The notes under the pieces are model-generated. The model did no database searches, was not told the origin of the DNA, and saw nothing but the letters and a program-made list of their open reading frames with translations. From contig CM030938.1 of assembly GCA_018136815.1 (NCBI GenBank), forward strand, positions 5,550,638-5,614,637: DNA of 64,000 bases, given 5' to 3'. Below, one piece after another: positions 20,331 through 31,235 of the stretch (positions within the stretch are counted from its first letter, which is position 1; each line of letters starts with the position of its first letter). The position numbers were made by a program, and so were the translations under genes. Origin of the DNA: Isochrysis galbana (Eukaryota > Haptophyta > Isochrysidales > Isochrysidaceae).

Positions 20331-20799
20331 CCGCGAGATGTGTCGGGACTACTTACTTTCTCCATGAACCGCTCCGTCCGTTGCTAGTCGCCCTCCTTGT
20401 CTCACACGTTTCGTCCGTGTGCGCGCATCTGTCGGCGTATCTGGAGACCGGCGCGGGCCTAGGTTAGTTTGTTAATTGTGCGTCCAACGCTCGGGCTCCT
20501 TGCCGCTCCCATCGATAAAACTGGCGGACTGGGGGATGGTAGTAGGTAAGTTCGATCACGTAGAGAGGTTGTACTAGTGCGAACGCGTGTGCGGCGGAGA
20601 AAAAGGGGAGCGCCTCACTTCCGCGCGTGGGGGAAGCTGTTCTTTTCTCAAGTACACTGGGCCCTTACACAATGGCGGTTCACTACCGCTAAACTAAAGC
20701 TAAAGCCTCGTCCGTTGCTAGTCGCCCTGTTTCACATTTCCGTGTGTGCGCATCTATCGGTTTAAACAGGAGGTCTAGCGATTTCATCGCACCTACTTT

Positions 20800-20836
20800 C
20801 TAGGGTGGTCACACAGGGCTCTTAACTTCTAACGGC
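20800..20836 (+). mobile_element. Terminus of TAGGG-TIR element (fragment)
   Basis: TAGGGTGGTCACACAGGG followed by CTCTTAACTTCTAACGG matches the left terminal repeat of the complete element at 33742. The minisatellite begins immediately after. Confidence 0.5.
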
Positions 20837-21028
20837 CCCTGAGGAGGTCGCCGATGTCTTCACGTGAATAGGTCGGTGTGCACCCCTTCCTGAGGAGGTC
20901 GCCGATGTCTTCATGTGAATAGGTCGGTGTGCATTCCCGTCTTCACGTGAATAGGTCGGTGTGCACCCCCCTGAGGAGGTCGCCGACGTCTTCACGTGAA
21001 TAGGTCGGTGTGTCGGTGTGCATTCCCC
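20837..21028. repeat. Minisatellite, unit about 50 bp
   Basis: About three and a half units built from CTGAGGAGGTCGCCGATG, TCTTCACGTGAATAGG and TCGGTGTGCA follow each other, one of them partial. On the minus strand they read as HRPIHVKTSATSSG repeats, but this frame is not part of a recognisable protein. Confidence 0.8.
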
Positions 21029-21119
21029 CGGAGCGGGCAGGAGGCCCGCTTCTGCAGGAGGAGGGGCCTTGGGCCCTTTTGGCGGGCCCGGCGCGGGACG
21101 CGTCGACTTGGATTCTACA

Positions 21120-21270
21120 CCTGACGGATCGAGCATGACCACTGGCTCGATATGCGAAGATACGGAAGGGAAACGATCGGCGGAAGGCGCGGCGGGAATG
21201 GCGGAGTGGGACGGATGAGCGGGCTTGAGCACTTCCTTAGCAGAGGAAGGCGGGAAGGTCATCCGGACTC
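21120..21270 (-). repeat. Dispersed repeat G, copy 2
   Basis: It starts GACGGATCGAGCATGACC and includes CTCGATATGCGAAGATA, GGCGCGGC and CAGAGGAAGGCGGG, matching 52040-52235 in reverse and 1780-2170 more loosely. The following 21270-21890 shows no gene. Confidence 0.6.
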
Positions 21271-21894
21271 AGCAGCGGCCAAACGTAAAAGAGAATTCCA
21301 ATCGGAAGTAACTAAAATATATTTGCAAAGGGAGCTGCATTTGTGCTCGGAGTCATCGTGCTCATAGTAGTTGGGATCATTCTCTTGTGGAAATTCCTGA
21401 ACAAAAAGAATCCGAAGGAAGACGCCGCCGGACGCCAACGATTGGACAAGCTACCGCACTCATGAAAAAAATGTGGTAGTACAATAAGAGTCAGGCATGC
21501 CAGTATACTCGCTTGAAGGCGACAAGTGGGAGAAATTGAGCAACTTATTCATATTCCTCCTTTTTGCCGTGCCCATCAGCTTAATCGCACTGCTTGTGGC
21601 ATTCGGCCTTGGCGTGTTTGCCATTATTCCGGCACTTTTTCTCACATATACTCTCTTAAGAACAGCATACTACTAGGCGAGAGACATGATAAAATTCGGC
21701 AAGCCTGAAGACTCTCTCTCAGTAAAACCCCGCACCTGAGCGGACACGCACACCCACATACATGCGGTGCTCGCTCGTCAGATTACCATCTGAAACCTGC
21801 ACTTTTGTACTATAATCAGGGGGTCCTGCAAGTAGAACTTATACCGTCCACATGGGGGCACTTGCCCAAAAAACAACCAAACCTGAGGTTGCAC

Positions 21895-22145
21895 TCTCTG
21901 GGCGGTTCCTTGCACCTGAGGCACTCACACGCGTGGCACAACCTGAAAATGCTAGGGGCACGCAAGGAGGTAAGCCAGGTGAGGGGCAAAGCAGGCGACA
22001 AGATGGGCGGCAAAAGAGGCGCGGGGTAAGAAAGGCGCGGGGCAGGACGTAGGATGTGGGCAGGAGAAAGATTCCCTAGCGAACGTGGACGATTCCGAGT
22101 AGACGAGTTCTAAAACAAAAGGTCGATCGCGGATGCGACATACGC
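21895..22145. repeat. Dispersed repeat H, copy 2
   Basis: Matches 2395-2690 (GGGCGGTTCCTTGCACC, GCAAGGAGGTAAGCCAGG, TTCTAAAACAAAAGG, TCGATCGCGGATGCGACAT). The stretch from here to the next gene (22146-22900) contains no recognisable feature. Confidence 0.6.
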
Positions 22146-22900
22146 TCTCCGTCTCTCCGATTCGCGTTCCGTGACCCTTTCCCGTCCATTTCAAATGCCC
22201 GTCATCCGTCATTGGCCTTCCCCTTCCCCGTTCTCCCGATGAGCCCGTTCCGGGCTCCCCGGACGAACCGTGCGCCGCGCTAGCCACCGGTGCGCCCTCG
22301 CGGCTCGTTCCCGAAGAGGAAACGAGGTACGCTCCGACACATTCCCACCCCCCCCCTCAGACCGCCAGAGTTTGAGGGGCAACGTTGCTCATTTGGTAAA
22401 ATGAGGGGAGTCGTGTGGCAGGTGCCCCGACCGTCCAAGTTGAGGGCCAACGATAATCATATACTAAAATAGACGTGAGGGGTGTGACAAAAAAAAGGAA
22501 CCTCGAGTTGCACCTTCTCATGCACCACGCGCGTAAGACGCGCAACCGAATAAGTGTATAGGGATAAATGAACTGAAACAAACATTCACATGGAAACCTC
22601 CACTCCACAATGGCTCTCTGAGGACTGGACGTCACATCTTCAGCAAGAGCACCGGAGCAGATAGAGAAGGATCGCCGTGTGGAGGTATGAGAATACTGGA
22701 GAATATCATTAGGTCAAGGTGATGGTAAGAACAAGTCGAAAAATGAGGATGCGTATCACAAGCTGCAGCCGGAAATGCATACAAAAGGCGAAAGAATGAA
22801 ACCGTGACGACCGCAGGCTCGGGGCGTGAGCAAGGCTCGGCTCGGCGTCTGCTAGCACCGTGGCTTTCATCCGAGATACAAAAACGCATATTGCCTAAGC

Positions 22901-24823
22901 TCACTCTATTGTAGGGTAGTGCTCATGATTGGCGGGCGGGCCGAACAGCCATGGCCAGCCGATGGCGCGGAGGAAGCCCTCGGCCGGATTGTGACGGCGC
23001 GTGGCGCGACGCTCCGCATCCATTTTGCTGGGCGTGGACGCGATCTCGCCGTCAGGCAGAGCCGCCAGCCGTAGTTGACGGTCAGCAGGGCAACCGCGTT
23101 GCAACAAGAGGCGCTCGTGCGGTGTGACGATGCGCGACGAACTGGCGTTCGACTGGCATGAGCTTAGCGTGGATGATGTGTCACTGGTTGACTGCGTTGC
23201 AAGGCGTGTTGACCCGTGGAACGGGCTGCAAGTGTGCATACTGTTGCTCCCGCACCGGCAGCGCCCTCTCGAGGTGCGGTGGTTGGCTGAAGCGCAGCGA
23301 TTGACTTTAGACCAAACCGTCGCGTCAGAAGGCACTTGACTTCGCCCGCCCTTTGACCTTGCCAGCGAGAGTGCTTGGTCGGTCAAGCCAAGGCCGTGGT
23401 GCGGATTCCGCGGCTCGCTGGCTCCCAGGCTGGGCCTGGCCGTTGTACTGTCAAGCGGGTGTACAAGAGAAGCTGCTGGCTCGCCAGCGCTTGGCGCATG
23501 CTGCCGAGGCCACCACTCGACCGATTTGGAAAGCGGAGTGCCTGGCATTAGTTTGACAGGCTGTGGCACGCGCTCACGCTGCTGAAGCGCGCTCTCGGAC
23601 ACCAACGGGCCACGGCTTGCGCCAGCACCGCCCATCTGAAGCGCTTGGGCACACGCCGAGGCGAGCGGCTGGACGCCACGGGTGGGTATGCTGCGTAGCT
23701 CGCCGCGTGCAGCGAAGAGCTGAAGCACCTGAGCGAGAGAGACATACGTCTGCACGCAGGAGAAGTCGATGATGGCGTCGACAACAAGCTGAGTGAGCAG
23801 CATCAGCCCAGTGCCTATGCCCGTCGGCATAGGCACACCGGCGCGCCGACCGATGTGTGCAATGGGCATGAGTTCATCGCCGTTGGCAGGCTCAGCAACC
23901 ACCTTGACCAGCACAGCGCTCTTCGGCAGAGTGTCAAGCCGCGCAGGGAGATGGGTTTCCACGGCGACACACGCGGCCGCTGCGTCAATAGGCGCGTTGG
24001 CAACTCTCGCGATCAGCTCGCGCGAGAAGAGCTGGTCTCCTGACGTGAGCAGAAAAGTGGGCGGCAGGCGCTGGCGTGCGGCGGCGATACATGCGGCGTG
24101 GCAGCGTACAGCAGCAAGCCTCACAAAGTCGGCGCTCTCTAGCCGCTCGCACGCACCCGAAGCGCAAACGACGCGGGTGATGTCGTCGGCGTGCGGCTCA
24201 GCGATCACTATAACAAGCCGGCGGATCCCAGCGCTAACGAGCGTTTCGATCACGCGCACAATGAGCGGCTTGCCGCGCACGAGCGCAAGCTCCTTGAGCG
24301 GCGCTGGTTCGATCACGCCTGCCGCCGGCGCACGGTGCGCCGCCGTAAGCAACGCCACGTCGACCCGCAGTGGAGGCCTATTCACGAGCGAGTGCTTACG
24401 CGAGTGGTGTCGTGGCTGCGTGCACGCTGAGCCGGAGCCCAACGCGCCGAAGGGCGTGGGGACTGTGACGGACGAGGGTGTGTACTCCTTAGGCGCTGCC
24501 TGAGCGCGGCGCTCCGCAGGCGAGTCGAGGAAGAAGCGAGGATCCTCTTCGTTTGCGCGTGAGCGCTTCTCCGCCGAGCGGCGACCGGTGGTTGGAGCGC
24601 CAAGCATTGTAGCGTGAGGGGTGGAAGAGGAAGAGGAGGAGGAGAGGGGGTGGGAGGGTTTGATGGCTGTAGCTGAGGGAATGGGAGGAGTGTGGGTGCC
24701 TGTGGGCGAGGAGGGCGGGTCGGTGAGGAGGATCCTATCGCACAGGTGTGCGCGCGCCGAGGCGGCGGATGATGAGGGGAGGGGGGAGGCAGGAGATGGA
24801 CTGGGTCGGAGGGCAGCATCCAT
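22901..24823 (-). CDS. Nucleotidyltransferase (GT-A fold) domain protein
   Basis: A single-exon frame of 640 residues from the ATG at 24823; a second in-frame ATG at 24607 is also possible, because the first 70 residues are Ser/Pro-rich. Residues about 153-380 match the NTP-transferase family that activates sugars, inositol phosphate or phosphocholine: a Lys-containing loop and dimer segment (APLKELALVRGKPLIVRV), ETLVSAGIRRLVIVIAEPH, then the metal-binding acidic motif (FLLTSGDQLFSREL). The glycine-rich signature loop is degenerate (AAHRAPAAG), so the nucleotide preference cannot be inferred. The C-terminal 240 residues have no recognised domain and are rich in Ser, Arg and Gln. No signal peptide or membrane segment was seen. 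A GA-rich tract lies directly upstream. The fold call is fairly sure, the substrate unknown. Confidence 0.72.
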   Translation of the reverse strand: MDAALRPSPSPASPLPSSSAASARAHLCDRILLTDPPSSPTGTHTPPIPSATAIKPSHPLSSSSSSSTPHATMLGAPTTGRRSAEKRSRANEEDPRFFLDSPAERRAQAAPKEYTPSSVTVPTPFGALGSGSACTQPRHHSRKHSLVNRPPLRVDVALLTAAHRAPAAGVIEPAPLKELALVRGKPLIVRVIETLVSAGIRRLVIVIAEPHADDITRVVCASGACERLESADFVRLAAVRCHAACIAAARQRLPPTFLLTSGDQLFSRELIARVANAPIDAAAACVAVETHLPARLDTLPKSAVLVKVVAEPANGDELMPIAHIGRRAGVPMPTGIGTGLMLLTQLVVDAIIDFSCVQTYVSLAQVLQLFAARGELRSIPTRGVQPLASACAQALQMGGAGASRGPLVSESALQQRERVPQPVKLMPGTPLSKSVEWWPRQHAPSAGEPAASLVHPLDSTTARPSLGASEPRNPHHGLGLTDQALSLARSKGGRSQVPSDATVWSKVNRCASANHRTSRGRCRCGSNSMHTCSPFHGSTRLATQSTSDTSSTLSSCQSNASSSRIVTPHERLLLQRGCPADRQLRLAALPDGEIASTPSKMDAERRATRRHNPAEGFLRAIGWPWLFGPPANHEHYPTIE

Positions 24824-24824
24824 T

Positions 24825-25480
24825 GGAGAGAGAGAGAGAGAGAGGGAAAGGGCGGAGGGGGCGGGCGCGGAGGGAGAGAACAACGGGGACGTGAGAAGTT
24901 GAGAAAGAGAACAACGGGGACGTGAGAAGGTGAGAAAGAGTGGGGAAGAGAAGAGAAAGGGAGGGAGCGAGGCGCAGATGGAGGACTGTGAGAGGAGGAG
25001 AGAGAGAGAGTGGGAAGAATACTCCAGAGAGAGAAAGAAGAAGGAGAGGGTGAGCGGAAGGGGAGGAGAGGCGGGAAACGTCCCTTGCGAGAGAGTTCGT
25101 GTGCACCTTACTGGAGTACTCTACTCTTATAGGGGGAGAGAGTATGGGGGAGGCGAAGAAGGGCGGGGGGGGGTCGTGACCGAGAGAGAGAGAAGGAGGA
25201 GACGTCTACCAAGATTTTGAGGGAGAGGAGAGAGAGAGAGAGGTGAGGGAGCGAGAGAGCAAGAGGGGCTGGATGAAGGTGAGAATCTCTGTGGGATCTC
25301 ATAGAAAGCGAAGAGAGGCGGAGAGACGAGAGAGAGAACATGAGAGCGCGGGAGAAAAGAGAGGGGGGACGAATCGTAATAATCAGGGTTGTCCTCTGGA
25401 GAAAACGAGAGAGAGAGAGTGCGTGATTCGGGCGGAAGGGCAGAGGAGGAGGATAGAGCGACGAGAGAAGGAGGGAAGGA
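24825..25480. repeat. GA-rich low-complexity tract
   Basis: Imperfect (GA)n/(GGA)n sequence upstream of the nucleotidyltransferase gene, in its likely 5' region. Long reading frames on both strands here (such as 25971-25108 minus) are by-products of the low complexity. A CT-rich and poly-C run follows at 25960-26015, and nothing else is recognisable up to 26230. Confidence 0.7.
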
Positions 25481-26229
25481 GAGAAATGAGCGATTGCCAC
25501 GGTTTCTTTGGGCAAATCACCGAGAAAGAGAGGAGAAACCAGAAGAGAGGTGTGGGGGGCCAGAGGAGAAGCATCATCGGTGATTCGCGACCAAGGAGCC
25601 AGCATACCCCGTTCTTCTTCCCTTACTTTGTGCCTTTTTCCTCTATACTCTGGGGTTAGTTTTTCCTCTCCCTCCCGCTCCCTCTCTCTCTCCTGCTCCA
25701 AACCCGCTCTCTCCGCCCGTCCGTCCCCTTCCTCTTCACTCAAATAGTTTCCGCCGATCCAGAGTTCCGCACGGCACATATCTGACCCAAACGCAGGAGA
25801 AGAAGCCTCCTCTCGACCGCCCCTTCCTTGCTCTCTCTCCCCTCCGACGGGAGAGCGAGAGGAGAGAGATATAGGTAGATTCTCTCCGCAAGCCTCGCCT
25901 CCGACCCTTCTCTCTCGCGTGCCTGCGTGCTCCTCCACTTTCCCCGCGCGCGCTCCGTCCTTCTCTCTCACTCTCTCACTCTCTCACTCTCTCTCTCTCC
26001 CCCCCCCCCCCCCCCGCTGCTCGTGTCGGAGGTGGCGCTCGACAACTTCCTCCTTGCGAGTTTTTTTTGGTTCTAAAGTAGGAAGGTCAAATAGGACCTT
26101 TTTAACTACTAGTAAGGGTTCGGCTGCATTTTTTGACCATGGCGCGATGGCCCCAATAAAAAACCTTCAGGGGGGGCCACCTGACGCCACGCAAATCTTC
26201 GCTCTTCGCCAGGAAATGGTGCGATTCGC

Positions 26230-26490
26230 CCCCCCTCTCTCCCCAGCGCGTGGCCGCCGGCGAAGTCGCCCTACGTCACGTCGGGACGTCGGGACCGAGC
26301 ACCGAGCACATGGCCGCCGATTTCCTTACCAAGTGGCTGCCCAGGCGAAGTCGCCCTACGTCACGTCGGGACGTCGGGACCGAGCACCGAGCACATGGCC
26401 GCCGATTTCCTTACCAAGTGGCTGCCCAAGCGCAAGTTCGACGCCTGTGTTCGCTATGCCACCAATGCTTGGGCCCACGCCTCTACCTGA
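26230..26490 (+). pseudogene. Ty1/copia RNase H C-terminus relic with 85-bp tandem duplication
   Basis: The peptide GPSTEHMAADFLTKWLPKR followed by KFDACVRYATN and a stop resembles the C-terminal end of copia RNase H, where a conserved ADxxTK motif is followed by a short basic tail. An 85-bp segment (26260-26344) is repeated immediately at 26345-26429, and since 85 is not a multiple of three the two copies lie in different frames. No other copia domains are adjacent. A second copia relic, from RT, lies at 46136-46545. Confidence 0.6.
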
Positions 26491-26719
26491 TTAAATCCTT
26501 CCAATCAACTAAGTTTATACTTAGTACGCCCATGGGGGGGCACGAGCCCCCCTCTCTCTCCACTCCTCCCTTGCCATGGGGAAGGAACCACCCACTCTCC
26601 TGGCACGCCTGATGGCTTGCCAGGAGCACATAGCCCTGCTGACCCATTCCTCTCCCCGCAGGCCCGCCTGACTCGCCCGCCCGGGCCCGTCGTGGCCTGC
26701 CCATTCCTCTGACCAGCCC

Positions 26720-26900
26720 CTCCTCCCCCTGGGCCCCCCTGTTCAGGACCCCCCAGCCAGCTTCAGTCGACCCGCAGGGGCTCGGAGCGCCAGCGAGGGA
26801 GAGGTAGGAGGGGCCAGGGCCATGCCCCAGCCTCACCTGCCCCCTGAGCTGTGCTCCTAGGCCCTGCAGGCCATCTGGGGACCTGAAGAGGGGCCACAGG
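26720..26900 (-). repeat. Dispersed repeat S, partial copy
   Basis: GCCCCAGCCTCACCTGCC and CCCTGAGCTGTGCTCCTAGG match the repeat seen at 54440-54790 and 39770-40135. Only the middle part of the repeat is present. 26900-27380 contains no recognisable gene; a poly-C run is at 27121-27134. Confidence 0.45.
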
Positions 26901-27386
26901 CGCGCGCCACGGGCCCCCGCCGCAGGGAAGAGAAGAGGAAAAGGGAAGAGGGAGGGGAGGGGGGAGCGGCAGCTCTCCTCTCCGGCAGAAACGTGTCTTC
27001 TCGCCCCGTTTGGGTAAGAAAAGACGGGGACGCTAGAGCCAGGAGGGAAGGGCCGCGGCTCGCCGTGGCCACTCGCTCTAGCGAGGGAGATTAGCGCTTC
27101 TGGGCCCCTATCTCACGAGTGCCCCCCCCCCCCCCTGCGTTGCTTTTACTTTTACCCGAAAGGGGTTTTCCCTCAGCGTGGACTCGAGGAGAGGACGCGC
27201 TAGGGTGCGCGGGGTCGGTGCATGCACTAGGGGGAGGACAAATATCGAGGGGAGGGGGCAATGCCCCCACCCCCCGGTATCACTCGGACACCTGGCCCGT
27301 CAGGCATGGCGGGATTCCGGGACTGAAACGTTATGTCCAATTAGCTAGTGGGGTTGGCTTGTCGCATCCGCGATCGACTTCCGACC

Positions 27387-27695
27387 TTATGCTGTCGCAT
27401 CCGTGACGAAGATGTCCGTGCTAGCATCACCGTCGAGGACTATCCCAGAAAACTTTGCCATGGCACGAATCCTGTACTCGCCCAGAAGCAATGGCACTTC
27501 CTTCCTCATCCATGCCACAGCGTCGTCGAGCATCACTTCGAATGATTTTGCGTCCATTGACTTTGCCGTATCATCATAGGCCGAGAACTGGGAGTTGGTG
27601 TGCGGTAGCTTGCAGCCGTGCTCGCGGAAGATGATGCCGCCAGACGTCAGCTCGCAGAGGGTGCCCGTCCCGTTGATGGCGTAGTGGCCTCTAGT
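27387..27695 (-). pseudogene. Orphan exon of an unrecognised protein
   Basis: After a good acceptor (TTGCTTTTGGCAG, minus strand) an open frame of 102 codons runs from 27695 to a stop at 27387. It has normal-looking protein sequence: TRGHYAINGTGTLCEL, GGIIFREHGCKLPHTN, FEVMLDDAVAWMRKEVPLLL, MAKFSGIVLDGDASTDIF. I do not recognise the family. Upstream sequence is repeat (27745-28205) with no partner exon. The last codons and stop fall in a short piece of repeat H (27358-27410). This looks like a gene fragment captured between repeats rather than a complete gene. Confidence 0.4.
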
Positions 27696-27744
27696 CTGCC
27701 AAAAGCAATCGTTAGTTAGCACCATGTCACTCGCTACTACCGCT

Positions 27745-27885
27745 CCGGTGTGCAAGTCCAGCCCCAGCCTCCTCTGCCCCCTGAGCTGGCCTCCATGAGC
27801 CTCCAGGGTCGCCAATGGGCAGCTGCAGGCCTGCCGCAGGCGCGCCATCGCGCGTGCCGCAGGAGAGGGGAGAGAGAGCGTGGAG
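27745..27885 (-). repeat. Dispersed repeat S, partial copy
   Basis: GTCCAGCCCCAGCCTCC followed by TCTGCCCCCTGAGCTGG and CATCGCGCGTGCCGCAGG corresponds to 54690-54810. Confidence 0.45.
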
Positions 27886-28019
27886 AAGGGGGTGTGGGCG
27901 GAGCGGAGCTCCGCCCACCGAAAAATAGGTAAGTCCCGCACCTGTTTACAGGTTAAGTCGGGACTGAGGTCGCCGCCCACTCGGAGACACAAGAGGAAGA
28001 GAGGGAACAGATCACCGGG

Positions 28020-28205
28020 GGGAGGCGCGGGCCACCGGACCATATCTAAGCCCTTCACCCCAATCCCCCTAGTAGTGCACGGGGGGAGCCGCCCGATGGC
28101 GGGGGGAGAAGGGCTGGGAGAGTGGGGGTGTAGAAAGTTTTCGTACGTGAGTAGAAAGTAGAGGGTCCACGGCTGCGTGCGCGATGAGACTATTAAAAGG
28201 TTTAA
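28020..28205 (+). repeat. Dispersed repeat R, copy 1
   Basis: Shared blocks: GCGCGGGCCACCGGACCA, CAATCCCCCTAGTAGTG, GATGGCGGGGGGAGAAGGG, GTAGAAAGTAGAGGGTCC and the end GAGACTATTAAAAGGTTT. Copies occur at 33562-33741 (interrupted at its right end by the TIR element) and at 46546-46640 (right half). A more distant relative is at 59890-60020. Confidence 0.75.
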
Positions 28206-28498
28206 TTTTATTTCCTATACGCGCAATTCCTCTAGCATACGCAGTGCTCAGCAATTCGCATAATCCAGCATAAGATAAGGCATACCAAGGGCGGGGAACG
28301 GTACATGCAAGTCGCACTGAGGGAAACTAACCGTGGGTGTGACACCCTTCCACCACGCCCAAATATGTAATATGCGGCACGTATGGCAACGCATGCAAAA
28401 TTTTTAACTCCCCCAAAACCTGCCCAAATAGGCGACGCACACAAACGCGCATATTTATGCCTACCCCTAGTACCGGATCGACACCATTCTCTACCGCT

Positions 28499-31153
28499 TC
28501 ACTTGTGGTCGGTGGGAACGACAACGTTCTCAACACGATACCCCTCGCCTCGGGACATCAGCATGCGCCCTTCGGGCAGCATTCCTTTTACCCACCAACC
28601 ATCCTGCCGCAATGTGCCAACCTCGGGGTTGGCATCGGTGTCAAATTCGGCTTCGGTGCCATTGGATAAGCGCGCGCGCACTCGCACACGCGCTCTTCTC
28701 CGTGATTCCCACACCACTCTAGCGTCATCTTCCTGATCATGCTTTTCAGCGCTCAGAGGTGCATTGCCAGTGCGGAGTACATCGCCATCGAGGTTTTCAC
28801 ACTCATCCTGTGCTCTGGATCCGCGCATACCGTGGTCACGAGAATGCGACTGAAAAGGAATAGCCTCCGAGGTCGGCCTTTCCCCGACGTGCATGGATCC
28901 GGCACAGATCTTCTCAAAAATGACGACGTCAGCCACGGCTGTTCCTCTAGTTTTCGAATTCGCTCGCGGCGCCGGACCACGCGGTTTGGCAAATGGGTCC
29001 GTGTTGGTAGTCGAGAGGTTCACTGTGTCTGAGCGGAAGAGAGTTGCCGATATTGTGAGCACGAAAGTGAGCGCGTGATACTGATGGGGAAGCTCCCCAC
29101 CTGATCGTCGGCCTATTTACGGGAAGTGCTCACCTGATTGTGGCGTTGCGCCCCTCGCGTGGGAAGCAGAGGCAATATCCTCCTCGTTCAGCCATGCAAC
29201 TTGAGCGCTAAACGATGTATCGGCTGTCACCACAGTGATCTCAGACCCACCCGCTGTCACACTGCGCATCACCACGGGCGCGTCGCCGTGAGGCTGATGC
29301 CCAGTGACCAGGGTTTGAACACCCCCAGCCGCGAGGAATTCAATTGCATCCGGGTGGGGTTGTTTGGGATGACCATTGTCGAGGAATGAGGCGTATACGA
29401 CGGTAGGCGTGCGCGTGCCATCTGGCTGACGAGCCATGCCGTACGACATCAAGCCTCCGCCAGGACGGGAAAAAAAATCGCCACACCAGCGAGTAGGCTC
29501 GGGAACCCAAGATGATCGCTCGCCTCGATCGATGGCAGCGCAAAACGCGGAAATCTGGCGCCGGGGAAGGAGGATGGGAAAAAGGTGAGTTCGCACATGT
29601 GGCTTAGGTTGCAGTCTAGGAAGGAATACTCACTTCCTCCGAGGCGAAGCGGTTCAATTCCAGTATCCATTCATCCACTTGCTCGCAGCGGCGGCCCAAG
29701 CCCGGCACGTACCCTAGGTTGAGCCTGTGGCGAGGAGATAGTCCGGGCCTCAAGCTGAAACATTCGGCAGCTTGAAGGCGGGCGAAGCAGGGGGGTGAAA
29801 TCTCACAATGGGCGCGGGCCAGACTTACGGATCGACTGCACCATGCACAAATAGTGTTGAGCCGAGTCGCACCGCCAGCTTCGCGCACTCCAAGTACTTC
29901 CGCAACACTCCATCCGGTGAGAGGACGCTCTCCTCGAAAGAGTCGAGAACTTCATCGTCAGACACGAGCGGTGGATCCACACGGCCTTCGCTATCTACAA
30001 CCAAAGAGCTACGATGTTGCACCTCGCCAGGGCTCACAGTGAACACGCCATTCCCCCCAACCGCGCGGTCCCCGTCTACCCCAGGCGTGCCTGCAATCCC
30101 TCGAGTGATCTGGAGCTCGCTCCGCCTCAACTCGAACGCGCGGGGAGCTCCCATGGTCTCCGTGAGCATATAGTGCAAGCGCGCGGCGCGCGTGTCCTCT
30201 GCAGCGCAGCCATCACGTCTCCTTTCAGCAAGAAATTTGGCGGGCGTACTGTCCCTCCGCCAATAAACTCCCGGGTGCGCCTCTGCAGGAAGCCAATTGT
30301 CGCAGGCCAGCTCGGCGGCGATCCGCATCTTATTTATGTCGCGATTGCCGAGCACAAAGTGAACACGCGAGGGGTGTCTTTCGCGCAGCGCGAGCAACTC
30401 ATGCAAGAAGGTTAGATCACGCCCACCTGCGAGGGGAACAGAAGGGCCAGCGATGCAGGTACGGTATGGCGCGGCGACAGAAGCCGTAGATGAGTCGAAT
30501 GCCACAAGAATCCCCCGTCTTCGAGTTCAGGTTCACAATTTCTACGGCACACGAGCATCCCAAACTTCTTGTGACGGCGCCCCAATGTGTTGGTGACCAT
30601 TGGTGTTATGACCACCCAAGCGTTCTGCATACGGCCAGGCCTACCCTAACAGCACCAAATCCATTCTTCAGAATGCCAGCCGAGCAACCAGCCGCGATTG
30701 GTCACCCCGCAGCTCCTCGTCCACCAGTACCGGCCCCGACAGCCCTACCCAGTGTCAGCCCAACGGTGCAATATCAGTCCAACGGTGGGCATACTGTGGT
30801 GCACAGGAAAGCCCCTCCTATCCTCCGCCTTCCTCCGACATCCCTCGCTGGGCGCACGCTCCTTTATCCACCGAGTCGCCTCCAAAGACGAGGTGGCAAC
30901 TCTCATCCTTCAGCGCGAGCTTGCCTTCCCTGTCCTTTAGCAGAACCGATGAGAGCTCCGCGAAGGAGTGCCAGAAGCCGAGGTCCCCTTCTACGTCAGT
31001 CACGTAGCCCACACAGAGCGGCCGGTCGGCCAGAGCGGAGGAGAGCGATGGAGCAGGTGCACGTGTGTGTTGGCGGTACGACGCGCCTGCCCAGCGCAAA
31101 CCACAGCCGCGGCCCACCGCCAGAGAGGAGAGCAAGCTCAGGCGGAGCGACAT
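28499..31153 (-). CDS. Calcineurin-like metallophosphoesterase, five exons
   Basis: Exons (minus strand) 31153-30856, 30426-29829, 29724-29634, 29554-29134 and 29028-28499 join in frame to 645 residues. Exons 2-5 use GT donors (GTAAGT, GTGAGT, GTGAGC) and AG acceptors. The only frame-preserving exon 1 donor I found is a GC at 30855, so that junction is less sure. Metal-site motifs are visible in order: YVTDVEGD, FGGDSVDKG, LGNRDINKM and TGHQPHGD, spaced as in the calcineurin-like phosphatase fold. VPGLGRRCEQVDEWI precedes the last motif. The first motif has DVEGD in place of the common DxHG. The N-terminus (MSLRLSLLSSLAVGRG, Arg-rich, no acidic residue) could be an organelle targeting signal. 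Substrate unknown; related proteins are known to me from algae and oomycetes without a defined role. Confidence 0.82.
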
Positions 31154-31235
31154 GTGCGAGAGAGGAGAGGACGGCCGCGAGCGCAACCGGCGCCGCCGGG
31201 GGGGAAGAGAGAAGAGGTGGCTGCGCACGCTAAAT

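Noticed and set aside
20837-21028. Spaced repeats resembling a CRISPR array
   Set aside because: The units are contiguous tandem copies without unique spacers, and the sequence is eukaryotic; this is a minisatellite.
23793-24503. 236-residue plus-strand frame opposite the nucleotidyltransferase gene
   Set aside because: It mirrors the GC-rich codons of the minus-strand gene, which carries recognisable motifs.
25108-25971. 287-residue minus-strand frame rich in Glu, Arg, Ser and Leu
   Set aside because: It lies in GA-rich low-complexity DNA, has no domain, and its composition follows the repeat.
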